NCBI RefSeq assembly: GCF_900142715.1
Contig: NZ_FRBX01000002.1
Coordinates: 1 to 64,000 of the forward strand
DNA: 64,000 nt
Direction: 5' to 3'
DNA from: Flavobacterium pectinovorum
GTDB lineage: Bacteria; Bacteroidota; Bacteroidia; Flavobacteriales; Flavobacteriaceae
The position numbers were made by a program, and so were the translations under genes. Shown here in pieces: positions 35,274-44,395 of this stretch. Every line of letters starts with the position of its first letter. Within the stretch, counting starts at the first letter, position 1. The notes under the pieces are model-generated. The model was given only the letters and a program-made list of their open reading frames with translations, was not told the origin of the DNA and ran no database searches.

Positions 35274-37238
35274 ATGAAATTTCCAAAACAAAAAATATTA
35301 AAAGCACTTCTAATACTTGCCCTGGTATTAGTAGTGCTTTTTTTAGGTCTTTACTTTTTTCGCGATTCACTTTTAAAACAAGCCATTGCAAAAGTTACCT
35401 TGAAAATGAATACAGAATATGACAGTAAATTTTCTGTAAAATCAGCTTCATTTGAAGGATTATCTGGAATCAAATTAACTGATGTTATTTTAGTTCCTAA
35501 TAATGCGGACACGCTTTGCCACATTCACAAAATAGAAACCAGTATTAGTTTATCGAATTTATTAATTGGAGATGTTCAGGTTGGAACCTTAAAAATCAAC
35601 GATGGTTATATTCAATTAGTAAAAAAGGGGAAAGTGCGCAATTTTGATGCTTTTCTAAAAAGAGATAAATCAGATTCTGATACAAACGAAAAACGCAAAT
35701 ACGCCACTTTTGCTTATCAAATCATTTCAAAGCTATTAAATTTAGTTCCAACAGATATGAAATTGGAAAACCTGAATTTTAAAATTGATGATAATGGTAA
35801 AAAAGCCTCTATTGAGATAAATAAACTCGTTTTAGACAATAAACAACTTGAAACGAATCTTCATGTTCAAAGTAAAAATTTTGATCAAAAATGGAATATT
35901 AAAGGATTTGCTGACCCAAGAAATAAAAAAGCAGACATCCGGTTTTTTAATCTTGATACCGGAGCCATTCGCGTTCCGTATCTTGACGAACGTTACAACT
36001 TTAAGGCAAGCTTTGATTCTATTCGATTAAATGTTGCCAATATTGATAAGGACGGAAGTGAATTGCATATTGATGGTTATACTTCTATCACCAATTTAAA
36101 AATCAATCATCCAAAAATTGCGAGCAAAGATGTTGTAATTAAAAATGCCCGTTTTGATTATCGTTTTTTGCTTGGTGATGATTTTATTTCGATTGACAGC
36201 ACTTCGACAATGCAATTGAATAAAATAAAAGTAAAGCCTTACGTTTCGTATAATACGGAAAAAGACACGGTTTATACTTTACAAGTCGAGATTCCGAAAA
36301 TGCAGGCACAGGATTTTATTGTTTCCTTACCAGACGGATTGTTTACCCATTTTCAAGGAATGGAAGCGACGGGAATTTTCGATTATAAATTGGATTTCAA
36401 ATTCAATAAAAACAAACCTAATACTTTAGTTTTTGACAGTAAACTAAACAAACAAGATCTAAGAATCACGAAATATGGTGAAGCCGATCTTAATAAATTA
36501 AACAGAGAATTTGTTTATCGCGCTATCATTCAGAATGTGTTGCAGCGTCCGGTTTTGGTTGGAAGTGCAAATCCCAATTATACACCTTTAGACCAAATCT
36601 CGCCTTATTTACGAAAATCAGTATTGACAACAGAAGATCCTTCTTTCTTTTCGCATCGCGGATTTATAAATGAAGCCTTCAAACAATCTATTCTGAAAAA
36701 CATCAGAACTAAAAAATTCTCTCGCGGCGCCAGTACAATCAGTATGCAATTGATTAAAAATGTATTTCTAACCCGTGAAAAAACACTTTCGCGTAAGCTG
36801 GAAGAAATTCTATTGGTTTATATTTTAGAAAATAACAGAGTTGTAAGCAAAGAAAGAATGCTTGAAGTTTATTTCAACATTATCGAATGGGGACCAAATG
36901 TATACGGAATTGGTGAAGCAAGTCAATTTTATTTCCAAAAAAGCCCTTCTGCTTTAAATGTAGACGAATGTTTATTTCTGGCTACTATAATTCCAAAGCC
37001 AAGAAAATTTATGTATCAGTTTAATGATGAAGGAAATCTAAAAGATTATGCCGTAAAAAATCAAAAATTCTTAAGAAACTTAATGTTTCGCAGAGGTCTT
37101 TTAATTCCAGAAGACACTATTGGCCAGTTTCCGGTTTATATTTCCGGAAATGCGCGTTCTTTAATACGAATCAAAGCACCGGATTCGACAGCAATTAAAA
37201 ATGATTCTTTGGCGATGGAGGAGGAATTTGATTTGTAA
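35274..37238 (+). CDS. AsmA-like domain fused to GT51 peptidoglycan transglycosylase
   Basis: 654 residues. One N-terminal membrane helix (10-29), then a periplasmic AsmA/YhdP-like beta region to about residue 420 (FSVKSASFEGLSGIKLTDVI, NLLIGDVQVGTLKIND). The C-terminus is a GT51 glycosyltransferase: LTTEDPSFFSHRGF with catalytic Glu454, RGASTISMQLIKN, RKLEEILLVYILE, YFNIIEWGPNVYGI. GT51 polymerises lipid II into glycan strands. No transpeptidase domain follows. This fusion suggests transglycosylation tied to envelope lipid or outer-membrane traffic (inference). Confidence 0.85.
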   Translation: MKFPKQKILKALLILALVLVVLFLGLYFFRDSLLKQAIAKVTLKMNTEYDSKFSVKSASFEGLSGIKLTDVILVPNNADTLCHIHKIETSISLSNLLIGDVQVGTLKINDGYIQLVKKGKVRNFDAFLKRDKSDSDTNEKRKYATFAYQIISKLLNLVPTDMKLENLNFKIDDNGKKASIEINKLVLDNKQLETNLHVQSKNFDQKWNIKGFADPRNKKADIRFFNLDTGAIRVPYLDERYNFKASFDSIRLNVANIDKDGSELHIDGYTSITNLKINHPKIASKDVVIKNARFDYRFLLGDDFISIDSTSTMQLNKIKVKPYVSYNTEKDTVYTLQVEIPKMQAQDFIVSLPDGLFTHFQGMEATGIFDYKLDFKFNKNKPNTLVFDSKLNKQDLRITKYGEADLNKLNREFVYRAIIQNVLQRPVLVGSANPNYTPLDQISPYLRKSVLTTEDPSFFSHRGFINEAFKQSILKNIRTKKFSRGASTISMQLIKNVFLTREKTLSRKLEEILLVYILENNRVVSKERMLEVYFNIIEWGPNVYGIGEASQFYFQKSPSALNVDECLFLATIIPKPRKFMYQFNDEGNLKDYAVKNQKFLRNLMFRRGLLIPEDTIGQFPVYISGNARSLIRIKAPDSTAIKNDSLAMEEEFDL

Positions 37239-37242
37239 ACGA

Positions 37243-37425
37243 TTGCCACGAAGACACCAAGGCACAAAGTATTGTCATTTCGACCGAAGGGAGAAATCAC
37301 ACTCATCTACAAAGAGAATCTACAATCTTTGTCGAGCTTCTAGTGTGATTTCTCCCTTCGGTCGAAATGACACAAAATGCAAATAAATAATAAATATTTG
37401 TGTCTTAGCGCCTTCGTGGCAATAA
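37243..37425. repeat. Composite repeat: one inverted repeat nested in another
   Basis: The outer pair TTGCCACGAAGACACCAAGG (37243-37262) and TGTCTTAGCGCCTTCGTGGC (about 37401-37420) encloses an inner, nearly perfect 30-bp pair (37273-37302 and 37343-37371; TGTCATTTCGACCGAAGGGA type). The inner element recurs at 51168-51269, so the composite looks like insertion of one repeat into another. Confidence 0.8.
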
Positions 37426-37426
37426 C

Positions 37427-38464
37427 TTACGGAGCCGGATCAGGAATAATAGCCTGAACTTTATCAATTCCGGCTAAAATTTCTTTTGAAAGTACAATAT
37501 CAATCGTGTCAATATTTTCTTTTAATTGTTCCAATGTTGTAGCTCCGATAATGGCACTCGTTAAAAATGGCTGCTGCAACACAAAAGCCATTGATAATTG
37601 CGTTAACGTTAATCCGTGTTTATGGGCGATTTCCTGATATAATTTTGTTGCTTGTGTACATTGATCGCTTCCGTAACGGGTATATTGCGGGAAAAGTTTA
37701 ACCCTTGCTTTTGGATGTTCTTCTCCGGTTAAAAATTTGCCAGTCAATGTTCCAAATCCTAAAGGTGAATATCCCAACAAACCTACATTCTCATGAATGG
37801 CAACTTCAGCCGAACCAACTTCAAAAAGACGGTTCAATAAATTATACGGATTTTGAACCGTTTTAATTCTTGGCAAATTTTGATATTTGCTTTCTTCCAG
37901 AAAACGCATCATTCCCCAGGCATTTTCGTTCGAAACTCCGATGTGTTTTATTTTTCCTTCTTTGATTAATCCTTCAAACGTTTCCAGAACTTCTCTGAAG
38001 TTATCTTCCCACGCATCATCCTGAACTTTAAAAGCACGCTGACCAAAAGTATTTGTTTTACGTTCCGGCCAATGCATTTGATACAAGTCGATATAATCTG
38101 TTTGCAGACGTTTTAAACTATTATCTAAAGCATATTTAATACTTGCAGGAGAAAAATCAAGTTTTTCGCGCATATAACCAAAATTTGCGTTTGGCCCCGC
38201 AATTTTTGAAGCCAAAACTACTTTCTCGCGATTTCCTGATTTTTTAAACCATGTCCCGATGATTTTTTCTGTGCTTCCGTAAGTTGCTTCACTTGCCGGA
38301 ACCGAATACATTTCGGCAGTATCAAAAAAATTAATTCCGCGTTCAAAAGCATAATCCATTTGAGCATGACCTTCTGCTTCTGTGTTTTGTTGCCCGAAAG
38401 TCATGGTTCCGAGACAGATTTTACTAACTTTTATATCGGTATTGGGTAAAGTTGTGTATTTCAT
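37427..38464 (-). CDS. tas: Aldo/keto reductase, Tas-like
   Basis: 345-residue NADPH-dependent aldo/keto reductase with a (beta/alpha)8 barrel. The sequence follows E. coli Tas closely: LGTMTFGQQNTEAEGHAQMD, FFDTAEMYSVP (catalytic Tyr), SLKRLQTDYIDLYQMHWP, GVSNENAWGMMRFL, SPLGFGTLTGKFL and the end IIPDPAP. Members reduce aldehydes and ketones; the physiological substrate is not known. It is a single minus-strand gene. A TATATTTG box lies about 70 bp upstream (38532-38539). Confidence 0.92.
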   Translation of the reverse strand: MKYTTLPNTDIKVSKICLGTMTFGQQNTEAEGHAQMDYAFERGINFFDTAEMYSVPASEATYGSTEKIIGTWFKKSGNREKVVLASKIAGPNANFGYMREKLDFSPASIKYALDNSLKRLQTDYIDLYQMHWPERKTNTFGQRAFKVQDDAWEDNFREVLETFEGLIKEGKIKHIGVSNENAWGMMRFLEESKYQNLPRIKTVQNPYNLLNRLFEVGSAEVAIHENVGLLGYSPLGFGTLTGKFLTGEEHPKARVKLFPQYTRYGSDQCTQATKLYQEIAHKHGLTLTQLSMAFVLQQPFLTSAIIGATTLEQLKENIDTIDIVLSKEILAGIDKVQAIIPDPAP

Positions 38465-38642
38465 TTTTTTTGAGGTGCTAAGGTGCTGAGTTGCTAAGAT
38501 TTCTAAGTTTTTTCTTTTGAATAAGAAGCTTCAAATATACAACGGGATTATTCAAATGAAAATTCGACAAAGGTTAAAAAGGATATAAAAAGTGAATTTT
38601 AAAATTTTAAATAATGAAATTAATCTTTCAATCCAGGATAAT

Positions 38643-38680
38643 AAAGGGGTTCAAAGTTAAAACTTTGAACCCCTTTATTT
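38643..38680 (-). terminator. Terminator of the toxin-antitoxin operon
   Basis: A 15-bp perfect stem AAAGGGGTTCAAAGT / ACTTTGAACCCCTTT with a 4-base loop. It overlaps the stop codon of the toxin gene. Confidence 0.75.
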
Positions 38681-38974
38681 CAAACTTTTTATAGGATTCT
38701 GAAGGGAATTAAAAACTCTAATAATAAAAATAGAATTTTCTTTAATTTGATATAGAATTTTAAAATTCCTTACTATAATTCTTCTGCAATCCAATCTATA
38801 TTCGTCTAATTGAAATTGTTCAGCAAAAACAATTTTATTTGGACTATTAAATAATTCATCTCTAATTTTAATTGCTGTTTCTTTAGAGATTTTCTTCTTT
38901 AGTGAAATGTAAATTTCTTTCAAATCTTCTTTAGCATTTGCTGTCCAGAAAACTTCAATTTTAATATTACTCAT
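38675..38974 (-). CDS. RelE/ParE-family toxin
   Basis: 99 residues with the RelE/ParE pattern: VFWTANAKEDLKEIYISL at the N-terminus, then YRLDCRRIIVRNFKILYQI and the C-terminal FIIRVFNSLQNPIKSL. Family members either cut ribosome-bound mRNA (RelE) or poison gyrase (ParE); the sequence alone does not decide. It overlaps the upstream antitoxin gene by 8 bp, the standard two-gene layout in which the antitoxin is made first and represses the operon. Confidence 0.85.
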   Translation of the reverse strand: MSNIKIEVFWTANAKEDLKEIYISLKKKISKETAIKIRDELFNSPNKIVFAEQFQLDEYRLDCRRIIVRNFKILYQIKENSIFIIRVFNSLQNPIKSLK

Positions 38975-39218
38975 TATCCCAATCCTGCATTTCTTTCGAT
39001 AAATCTTCTTGTGAAATTATTCGATTGTATTTAACATCATTCAAACCTTCTTCAACTTTATTATGATATTCAGACAAGGTTAAAGAATTCCCTTTTGCAT
39101 CGTAAGAAACAACTTCATTTAAATAGTTATCAAATACAGAAGAGACAATGCGCAATACTTTTTCATCTGCTAAATCTAATTGATTTCTTATTTTATCTTT
39201 TAATTCCGGAAGTCCCAT
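38967..39218 (-). CDS. Antitoxin partner of the RelE/ParE toxin
   Basis: 83 residues from the ATG at 39218 (MGLPELKDKIRNQLDLADEK). An in-frame TTG eight codons earlier lies in the promoter box and is rejected. The N-terminal helices (VLRIVSSVFDNYL) may bind DNA or dimerise. The acidic C-terminal tail (ISQEDLSKEMQDWDNE) is typical of antitoxins that wrap the toxin. It is the first gene of the pair. The exact antitoxin family was not recognised. Confidence 0.8.
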   Translation of the reverse strand: MGLPELKDKIRNQLDLADEKVLRIVSSVFDNYLNEVVSYDAKGNSLTLSEYHNKVEEGLNDVKYNRIISQEDLSKEMQDWDNE

Positions 39219-39239
39219 AATTATATTCTTTAAGATTTT

Positions 39240-39247
39240 CAAAGTTA
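39240..39247 (-). promoter_or_regulatory. Putative -7 box of the toxin-antitoxin operon
   Basis: TAACTTTG on the minus strand, 21 bp before the chosen antitoxin ATG. It fits TAnnTTTG; no TTG at proper spacing. Confidence 0.4.
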
Positions 39248-39342
39248 CAAAATAATAAGAATCGAAATTCTAAATTTTAAATTCCAAACCTAAAATTCAA
39301 CATAATTAAACCTACAAGATTTTAGAAACCTTGCAGGAAACT

Positions 39343-39377
39343 AAAAAGGCTCAAAGTTTAAAACTCTGAGCCTTTGT
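39343..39377 (-). terminator. Terminator of the OmpA-like gene
   Basis: AAAGGCTCA / TGAGCCTTT stem with a T-rich tail on the minus strand, 28 bp after the stop codon. A short inverted repeat CCTACAAGATTTT..ACCTTGCAGG (39311-39337) lies just beyond. Confidence 0.7.
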
Positions 39378-39404
39378 TCCTTTGAACCTTTGTAACTAAA
39401 AAAC

Positions 39405-40349
39405 TTAATTTATACTATTAAGCATTTCCGCGATTTCATCTAATCTTGGCGTTAAGATGATTTCGATTCTGCGGTTTTTGGCTTTTCCTTCCGGAGTGGC
39501 GTTGCTTGCCAATGGAGAGAATTCACTACGACCGGCAGCCGTTAGTTTTTGTTTGTTGATTTTTGTGTTTTCACTCAAAATATTTACAATTGCTGTTGCT
39601 CTTTTTGTTGATAAATCCCAGTTGTTTGCAATTGGTCCTGAACCAGCATACGGATCATCATCTGTATGTCCTTCAATAAGAACCGAAAGATCAGGATTAT
39701 CTCCAAGAACTTTTCCTAATTCTACAACTGCTTTTCTACCTTCGGTACCAACAGCCCAGCTTCCTGAATTAAAAAGTAATTTGTTTTCCATAGAAACATA
39801 AACTTTTCCGTTTTTTTGTTCTACTGTCAAACCTTTTCCTTCAAAACCGTTTAAGGCTTTTGATAAAGTTTCCTTTAATTTTTTCATTGCCGCTTCTTTG
39901 GCCGCAATCATAGCTTCAAGTTCGTTTAAGCGGTTTGCCGTTTTATCAAGACGCGCTTGTTCTTCGGCCAGTTTTTTAGATTTTGCTTCTAATTGTGCCA
40001 GCAATTCACGGTTTTTAGCCATATTGCTTTCTAATGCATCATTGCTGTTTTTCTCCAATGCATTGTAGGAATCCTGCAGTACTTTGTATTTTTTTTGTTC
40101 AGCGGCAAGATCTGCTTTTTGTTTTGCAAGATCGTCTTTTGTGCCTGCCAAATCTTTTGTTAATTTATCACGATCTAATTCTAATTGATTTTTAGCTTTT
40201 TGCAAATCTGCATTTTGATCAGCAATGGAGCGATTTTCTTTTTTCAGATCTGAATATTTAGATTCAAGATCATTGTAAATTTTCTTAGAAACACACGAAG
40301 TCATGGATAAAGCTACTACTAGCAATCCGATGGAGGCTTTTTTAATCAT
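39405..40349 (-). CDS. OmpA-family lipoprotein with coiled coil
   Basis: 314 residues. Signal peptide with lipobox (SMTSC), then a long charged coiled coil (about residues 25-165, many DLAKQKADL-like heptads). The C-terminal OmpA peptidoglycan-binding domain (LLFNSGSWAVGTEG, LIEGHTDDDPY, NNWDLSTKRA, KNRRIEIIL) keeps the Asp and Arg that hold diaminopimelate. The role is an outer-membrane tether to the wall. The coil may span the periplasm. It is a single gene, also present in many flavobacteria. Confidence 0.9.
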   Translation of the reverse strand: MIKKASIGLLVVALSMTSCVSKKIYNDLESKYSDLKKENRSIADQNADLQKAKNQLELDRDKLTKDLAGTKDDLAKQKADLAAEQKKYKVLQDSYNALEKNSNDALESNMAKNRELLAQLEAKSKKLAEEQARLDKTANRLNELEAMIAAKEAAMKKLKETLSKALNGFEGKGLTVEQKNGKVYVSMENKLLFNSGSWAVGTEGRKAVVELGKVLGDNPDLSVLIEGHTDDDPYAGSGPIANNWDLSTKRATAIVNILSENTKINKQKLTAAGRSEFSPLASNATPEGKAKNRRIEIILTPRLDEIAEMLNSIN

Positions 40350-40499
40350 CTTATTTTTTGGTTTTTATTTGGGGCTTATTAATAATTCAAAATTTCTTGT
40401 TTTACGGAGAGCTTAATTAAAATTCCAAAAGTTAAATTCCAAATTCCAAAAAGACTCACTTTAAAACTGCTATTCTTTTAACAATAACAATACCAAACT

Positions 40500-41261
40500 T
40501 TATTCGATTTCAACTAAAACCGGACAGTGATCTGAATGCACGGCATCTGGTAAAATTACAGCACGCTTTAATCTGTGTTCTAATGAATCGCTTACTAAAT
40601 TATAATCGATACGCCAGCCTTTGTTGTTTCCGCGGGCTCCGGCACGATAACTCCACCACGAATAATGATGCGGATCTTTGTTGAAATGACGGAAACTATC
40701 TATAAAACCGGATTTTATAAACCCATCAAGCCAGGCACGTTCTGCAGGCAAAAATCCTGAAACAGTTTTATTACGAACCGGATCATGAATATCAATCGCT
40801 TCGTGGCAAATGTTGTAATCACCGCAAATAATCAGGTTTGGAATTGTAATTTTAAGTTCGTTGATGTAATTTTGAAAATCATCCATAAACATAAATTTAT
40901 GATCAAGTCTTTCAATATTAGTTCCCGATGGAAGGTATAAACTCATTACCGAACAATCATCAAAATCAGCACGAAGGTTACGACCTTCAAAATCCATATG
41001 CTGAATTCCGGTTCCGAAAACGACATTATTGGGTTTTATTTTAGATAAGATAGCCACGCCGCTATATCCTTTTTTGGTAGCCGGATAATAATATTGATAA
41101 GGGTAACCGGCATCGGTAATTGCTTCAACGGGAATTTGCTCTTGTGTCGCTTTTATCTCCTGAAGACAAATAACATCAGGATTGGCTTGTTGCAGCCATT
41201 CTATAAATCCTTTTGTAATTGCCGCTCTGATTCCGTTTACATTATAAGAAATAATTTTCAT
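40500..41261 (-). CDS. xth: Exodeoxyribonuclease III (AP endonuclease)
   Basis: Mg-dependent AP endonuclease and 3'-exonuclease of base-excision repair, EEP fold. MKIISYNVNGIRAA, catalytic Glu35 in CLQEIKA, the GDYNICHEAIDIHDP segment with the active Asp/Asn, and the terminal SDHCPVLVEI His are all present. 253 residues is normal. It is divergent from olsF; a TACATTTG box (41282-41289) lies 20 bp before its ATG. Confidence 0.95.
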   Translation of the reverse strand: MKIISYNVNGIRAAITKGFIEWLQQANPDVICLQEIKATQEQIPVEAITDAGYPYQYYYPATKKGYSGVAILSKIKPNNVVFGTGIQHMDFEGRNLRADFDDCSVMSLYLPSGTNIERLDHKFMFMDDFQNYINELKITIPNLIICGDYNICHEAIDIHDPVRNKTVSGFLPAERAWLDGFIKSGFIDSFRHFNKDPHHYSWWSYRAGARGNNKGWRIDYNLVSDSLEHRLKRAVILPDAVHSDHCPVLVEIE

Positions 41262-41281
41262 TCAAGTTTTTTTTAGGAACC

Positions 41282-41289
41282 CAAATGTA
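41282..41289 (-). promoter_or_regulatory. Putative -7 box of xth
   Basis: TACATTTG on the minus strand fits TAnnTTTG, 20 bp before the start codon. Confidence 0.4.
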
Positions 41290-41341
41290 ATAAAAAAGTG
41301 GAAAGTTTGCATTTGTATCAACGAAAAGTAGAGTTTTTTGT

Positions 41342-41349
41342 TATCTTTG
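41342..41349 (+). promoter_or_regulatory. Putative -7 box of olsF
   Basis: TATCTTTG fits TAnnTTTG and lies 30 bp before the ATG at 41380. No TTG with ideal spacing. Confidence 0.45.
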
Positions 41350-41379
41350 TTCGCTGCTCTAATAAATTAAAAATAGTAC

Positions 41380-43182
41380 ATGGGTTTAGTTACCGCGAAA
41401 GAAGTTGCAAAGGCAATAAATGTTGAGAAGTACGGGGTTCTTGGTACTTTTTCAGGCTGGATTCTTATGAAGGTTCTTAAGATCTCTACCCTTAATAAAA
41501 TTTACGATCATAACAAACATTTAGAGGATGTCGCGTTTTTAAACGGAATTTTGGATGAAATGGAAATCAAATTTGAAATTCCTGAAGAAGATTTAAAACG
41601 ATTACCCAAAGATGGCGCTTATATTACTATCTCAAATCATCCGCTTGGAGGAATTGACGGTATTTTATTATTGAAATTAATGCTTGAAAGAGAACCTAAT
41701 TTCAAGATCATTGCCAACTTTTTATTACATAGAATTGTTCCGCTTAAAAAATATATCATGCCGGTTAATCCCTTTGAAAATCATAAGGACGCAAAATCGA
41801 GTGTGGTGGGAATTAAAGAAACTTTACGCCATTTAAGTGACGGAAAACCGTTGGGAATTTTCCCTGCCGGGGAAGTTTCAACCTATAAGGATGGTAAATT
41901 AGTAGTAGATAAGCCTTGGGAAGAGGGTGCATTGAAATTGATTAGAAAAGCAAAAGTTCCGGTTGTACCCATTTATTTTCACGCTAAAAACAGCAGATTA
42001 TTCTATTGGCTTTCTAAAATTGACGATACTTTACGAACTGCAAAATTACCATCGGAATTATTGACGCAGAGAGATCGTGTTATTAAAGTTCGTATTGGTA
42101 AGCCGATTTCGGTAAACGAGCAAAACGAAATTGAATCGTTTGAAGAGTATTCAGAATTTTTAAGAAAGAAAACCTATATGCTTGCCAATCCTTTTGAAAA
42201 GGACAGCAAACTGATTGATACAGCAAGTTTAAAAATTCCGAAAGCACCAAAAAAAATCGTTACTCCGGCAAACGAATCAAAAATGATTGACGAGGTAAAT
42301 GCGTTAAGAAACAGCGATTGCCGTTTACTGCAAAGTAAAAACTACGAAGTTTTTTTTGCAACAGCGAAGTCTGTTCCAAACATTTTACATGAAATTGGAC
42401 GTTTGCGCGAAATCACTTTCCGTGAAGTTGGTGAAGGAACAAACGAATCTATTGACTTAGACAAATTTGACCAATATTATCACCATATGTTTTTGTGGGA
42501 TGATGAAACCAAACGAATTGCAGGTGCTTACCGTATGGGATTGGGATCTGAAATTTATCCGAAATATGGTCTTGAAGGTTTTTATTTAAATGACCTTTTT
42601 AGATTTGAACCGGAATTGCACGATATGATGCATAAATCTATCGAAATGGGACGCGCTTTTATTGTTAAGGAATATCAGCAAAAACCAATGCCTTTGTTTT
42701 TATTATGGAAAGGTATCATTCATACAACATTACGTTATCCTGAACATAAGTATTTATTAGGTGGAGTAAGTATCAGTAATCAATTCTCTGATTTCTCGAA
42801 ATCATTGATGATCGAGTTTATGAAATCAAATTATTACGATCCCTATATCGCACAGTACATTCATCCTAAAAAAGCTTACAAAGTAAAACTAAAAGACGCT
42901 GACAAAGACTTTATTTTTGATGAAGCCGAATCAGATCTTAATAAATTTGACAAAATTATTGACGAATTAGAACCAGGAAATTTACGTTTGCCGGTTTTAA
43001 TTAAAAAGTACATCAAACAAAATGCCCGCGTAGTTGCTTTTAACGTTGATCCGTTGTTTAATAATGCGATCGATGGTTTAATGTACATTCGCATTGCAGA
43101 TATTCCGGAAAGTACAATGAAACCGGTTATCGAAGAGTTTCAAATAGAACTGGAACGTAAACTATCTGAAAAAGAAGACTAA
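41380..43182 (+). CDS. olsF: Bifunctional aminolipid synthase (OlsF-like)
   Basis: 600 residues in two acyltransferase halves. The N-terminal PlsC-type O-acyltransferase (about 60-290) carries SNHPLGGIDG (the HX4D box) and FPAGEVS. The C-terminal OlsB-like GNAT N-acyltransferase (about 310-540) carries LREITFREVGEGT, AGAYRMGLGSEIYPKYGLEG and SIEMGRAFIVKEYQ. OlsF proteins described in Serratia and Flavobacterium johnsoniae make ornithine lipids from ornithine and acyl-ACP; Bacteroides uses related separate proteins (GlsB/GlsA) for glycine lipids. The amino acid used here is not certain. It acts at the inner membrane. Confidence 0.85.
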   Translation: MGLVTAKEVAKAINVEKYGVLGTFSGWILMKVLKISTLNKIYDHNKHLEDVAFLNGILDEMEIKFEIPEEDLKRLPKDGAYITISNHPLGGIDGILLLKLMLEREPNFKIIANFLLHRIVPLKKYIMPVNPFENHKDAKSSVVGIKETLRHLSDGKPLGIFPAGEVSTYKDGKLVVDKPWEEGALKLIRKAKVPVVPIYFHAKNSRLFYWLSKIDDTLRTAKLPSELLTQRDRVIKVRIGKPISVNEQNEIESFEEYSEFLRKKTYMLANPFEKDSKLIDTASLKIPKAPKKIVTPANESKMIDEVNALRNSDCRLLQSKNYEVFFATAKSVPNILHEIGRLREITFREVGEGTNESIDLDKFDQYYHHMFLWDDETKRIAGAYRMGLGSEIYPKYGLEGFYLNDLFRFEPELHDMMHKSIEMGRAFIVKEYQQKPMPLFLLWKGIIHTTLRYPEHKYLLGGVSISNQFSDFSKSLMIEFMKSNYYDPYIAQYIHPKKAYKVKLKDADKDFIFDEAESDLNKFDKIIDELEPGNLRLPVLIKKYIKQNARVVAFNVDPLFNNAIDGLMYIRIADIPESTMKPVIEEFQIELERKLSEKED

Positions 43183-43254
43183 TACCCTATTTAAATTATA
43201 CGCTGATTTTTACAGTACTACCTAAACGCACAATAAAAGCCTAAATTATCTTAT

Positions 43255-43315
43255 CTATTACCCCCTAAAGGTTTCCCTAAAAACCTTTAGAAGGTAATGC
43301 TATATGAAGAACATA
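43255..43315 (+). repeat. Duplicated leader element, copy 1
   Basis: CCCCTAAAGG..CCTTTAGAAG with inner complementarity (AAAGGTTT / AAACCTTT) about 95 bp upstream of the first paralogue. A degenerate second copy lies at 44396-44455 before the second paralogue. Confidence 0.5.
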
Positions 43316-43409
43316 CCATTTTTTCGCCTATTATCTATTTTTTGAATATTGAATTTTTGTTGCCTCATTGCAGTTTAAAAATAAATACAAATCATTAATA
43401 CTGAATAAT

Positions 43410-44132
43410 ATGAAAAACAAAACACTTTCTTCGGTTTTTATTATATGTTGTTATTGTTGTGTACATTCACAAACAAACAATAAAGTAGGTTTTACTACCA
43501 CAACACCTACCGAAATAATTGATGTAAACGGAACAGCTCGTGTAAGAGACATTCCGGCAAACGGAAACCCGAATGCAATTTATACAAAACCAGATGGTAC
43601 AGTATCGACTGCAAAAGACCAGACATTTAACGCCGTTAAGACTTTAGTAGTCGATGCAAATGGGGTTGTTGGGTCTATTGATGGAATAGCCATTACTACA
43701 GCACCAACTATTAAAACAATACAATATGCCCGTGTTTCGACACCAATAAATGCATCGACACCTGTGAATTCGATAACTTCAATTGGTATTTTATCAATAC
43801 GCTTTAACAGTACAACTACCGGCAGCGGTAACTGGATTGAATTTAACACCTCAGTAGCAAATCAGGTTACGGCATTTGCTGAAGTCTCCGGTGCCGGTGG
43901 AAATTACTTTGCTAACTGGAGAACCACTGCTGCCGCCGCAAATACATGGTACCCGGCAACTGCACAAGGTGTCACTGCCGCTAACCGGGATACCTATGAC
44001 TTAATGCTAACATTGCATAATTCACAAGAAATTTATCGTGTATCATTAATTTGCAATGGTTCTATAGCTGCGAGCGGTGGAATACCAGCAGTACCAGCTC
44101 AGGTTATTATTTTTATTGAGAAACTACAATAA
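43410..44132 (+). CDS. Secreted protein of a paralogous pair, copy 1
   Basis: 240 residues from the ATG at 43410 (MKNKTLSSVF; an earlier in-frame start at 43368 would put extra residues before the signal peptide). Signal peptide to about CVHSQ. Then GFTTTTPTEIIDVNGTARVR, the 'tail-fibre head' motif also seen in flavobacterial fibre-like proteins, and a conserved beta-rich C-terminal half (TAFAEVSGAGGNYFANWRTT, RVSLICNG, IFIEKLQ). It is about 70-75% identical to the next gene by eye. The function is unknown; a surface or extracellular structural role is plausible. Confidence 0.7.
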   Translation: MKNKTLSSVFIICCYCCVHSQTNNKVGFTTTTPTEIIDVNGTARVRDIPANGNPNAIYTKPDGTVSTAKDQTFNAVKTLVVDANGVVGSIDGIAITTAPTIKTIQYARVSTPINASTPVNSITSIGILSIRFNSTTTGSGNWIEFNTSVANQVTAFAEVSGAGGNYFANWRTTAAAANTWYPATAQGVTAANRDTYDLMLTLHNSQEIYRVSLICNGSIAASGGIPAVPAQVIIFIEKLQ

Positions 44133-44209
44133 CAAAAGCATGCATGATCACTACTATTAATGGAAATCTCGAGAAAAACTTCCAATACAAAGTAAATTAT
44201 CCAGAATTT

Positions 44210-44237
44210 TAAAAGCCCCATTTGTTGGGGCTTTTTT
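44210..44237 (+). terminator. Intrinsic terminator after paralogue 1
   Basis: AAAAGCCCCA / TGGGGCTTTT stem with a 5-base loop followed by six T residues. Confidence 0.85.
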
Positions 44238-44395
44238 ATTTATGTATTTTGAATATCTTATTATCTATATAATTCCGACAGATACTTACAGAAACGCTCA
44301 GCAGGCCTAATATAGTTCAGGCTTTTTCTATAGAACTAATTCATATCTTATTTCGTTTATAATTTCATATTAAGACCTGCATTATAACAACTTAG

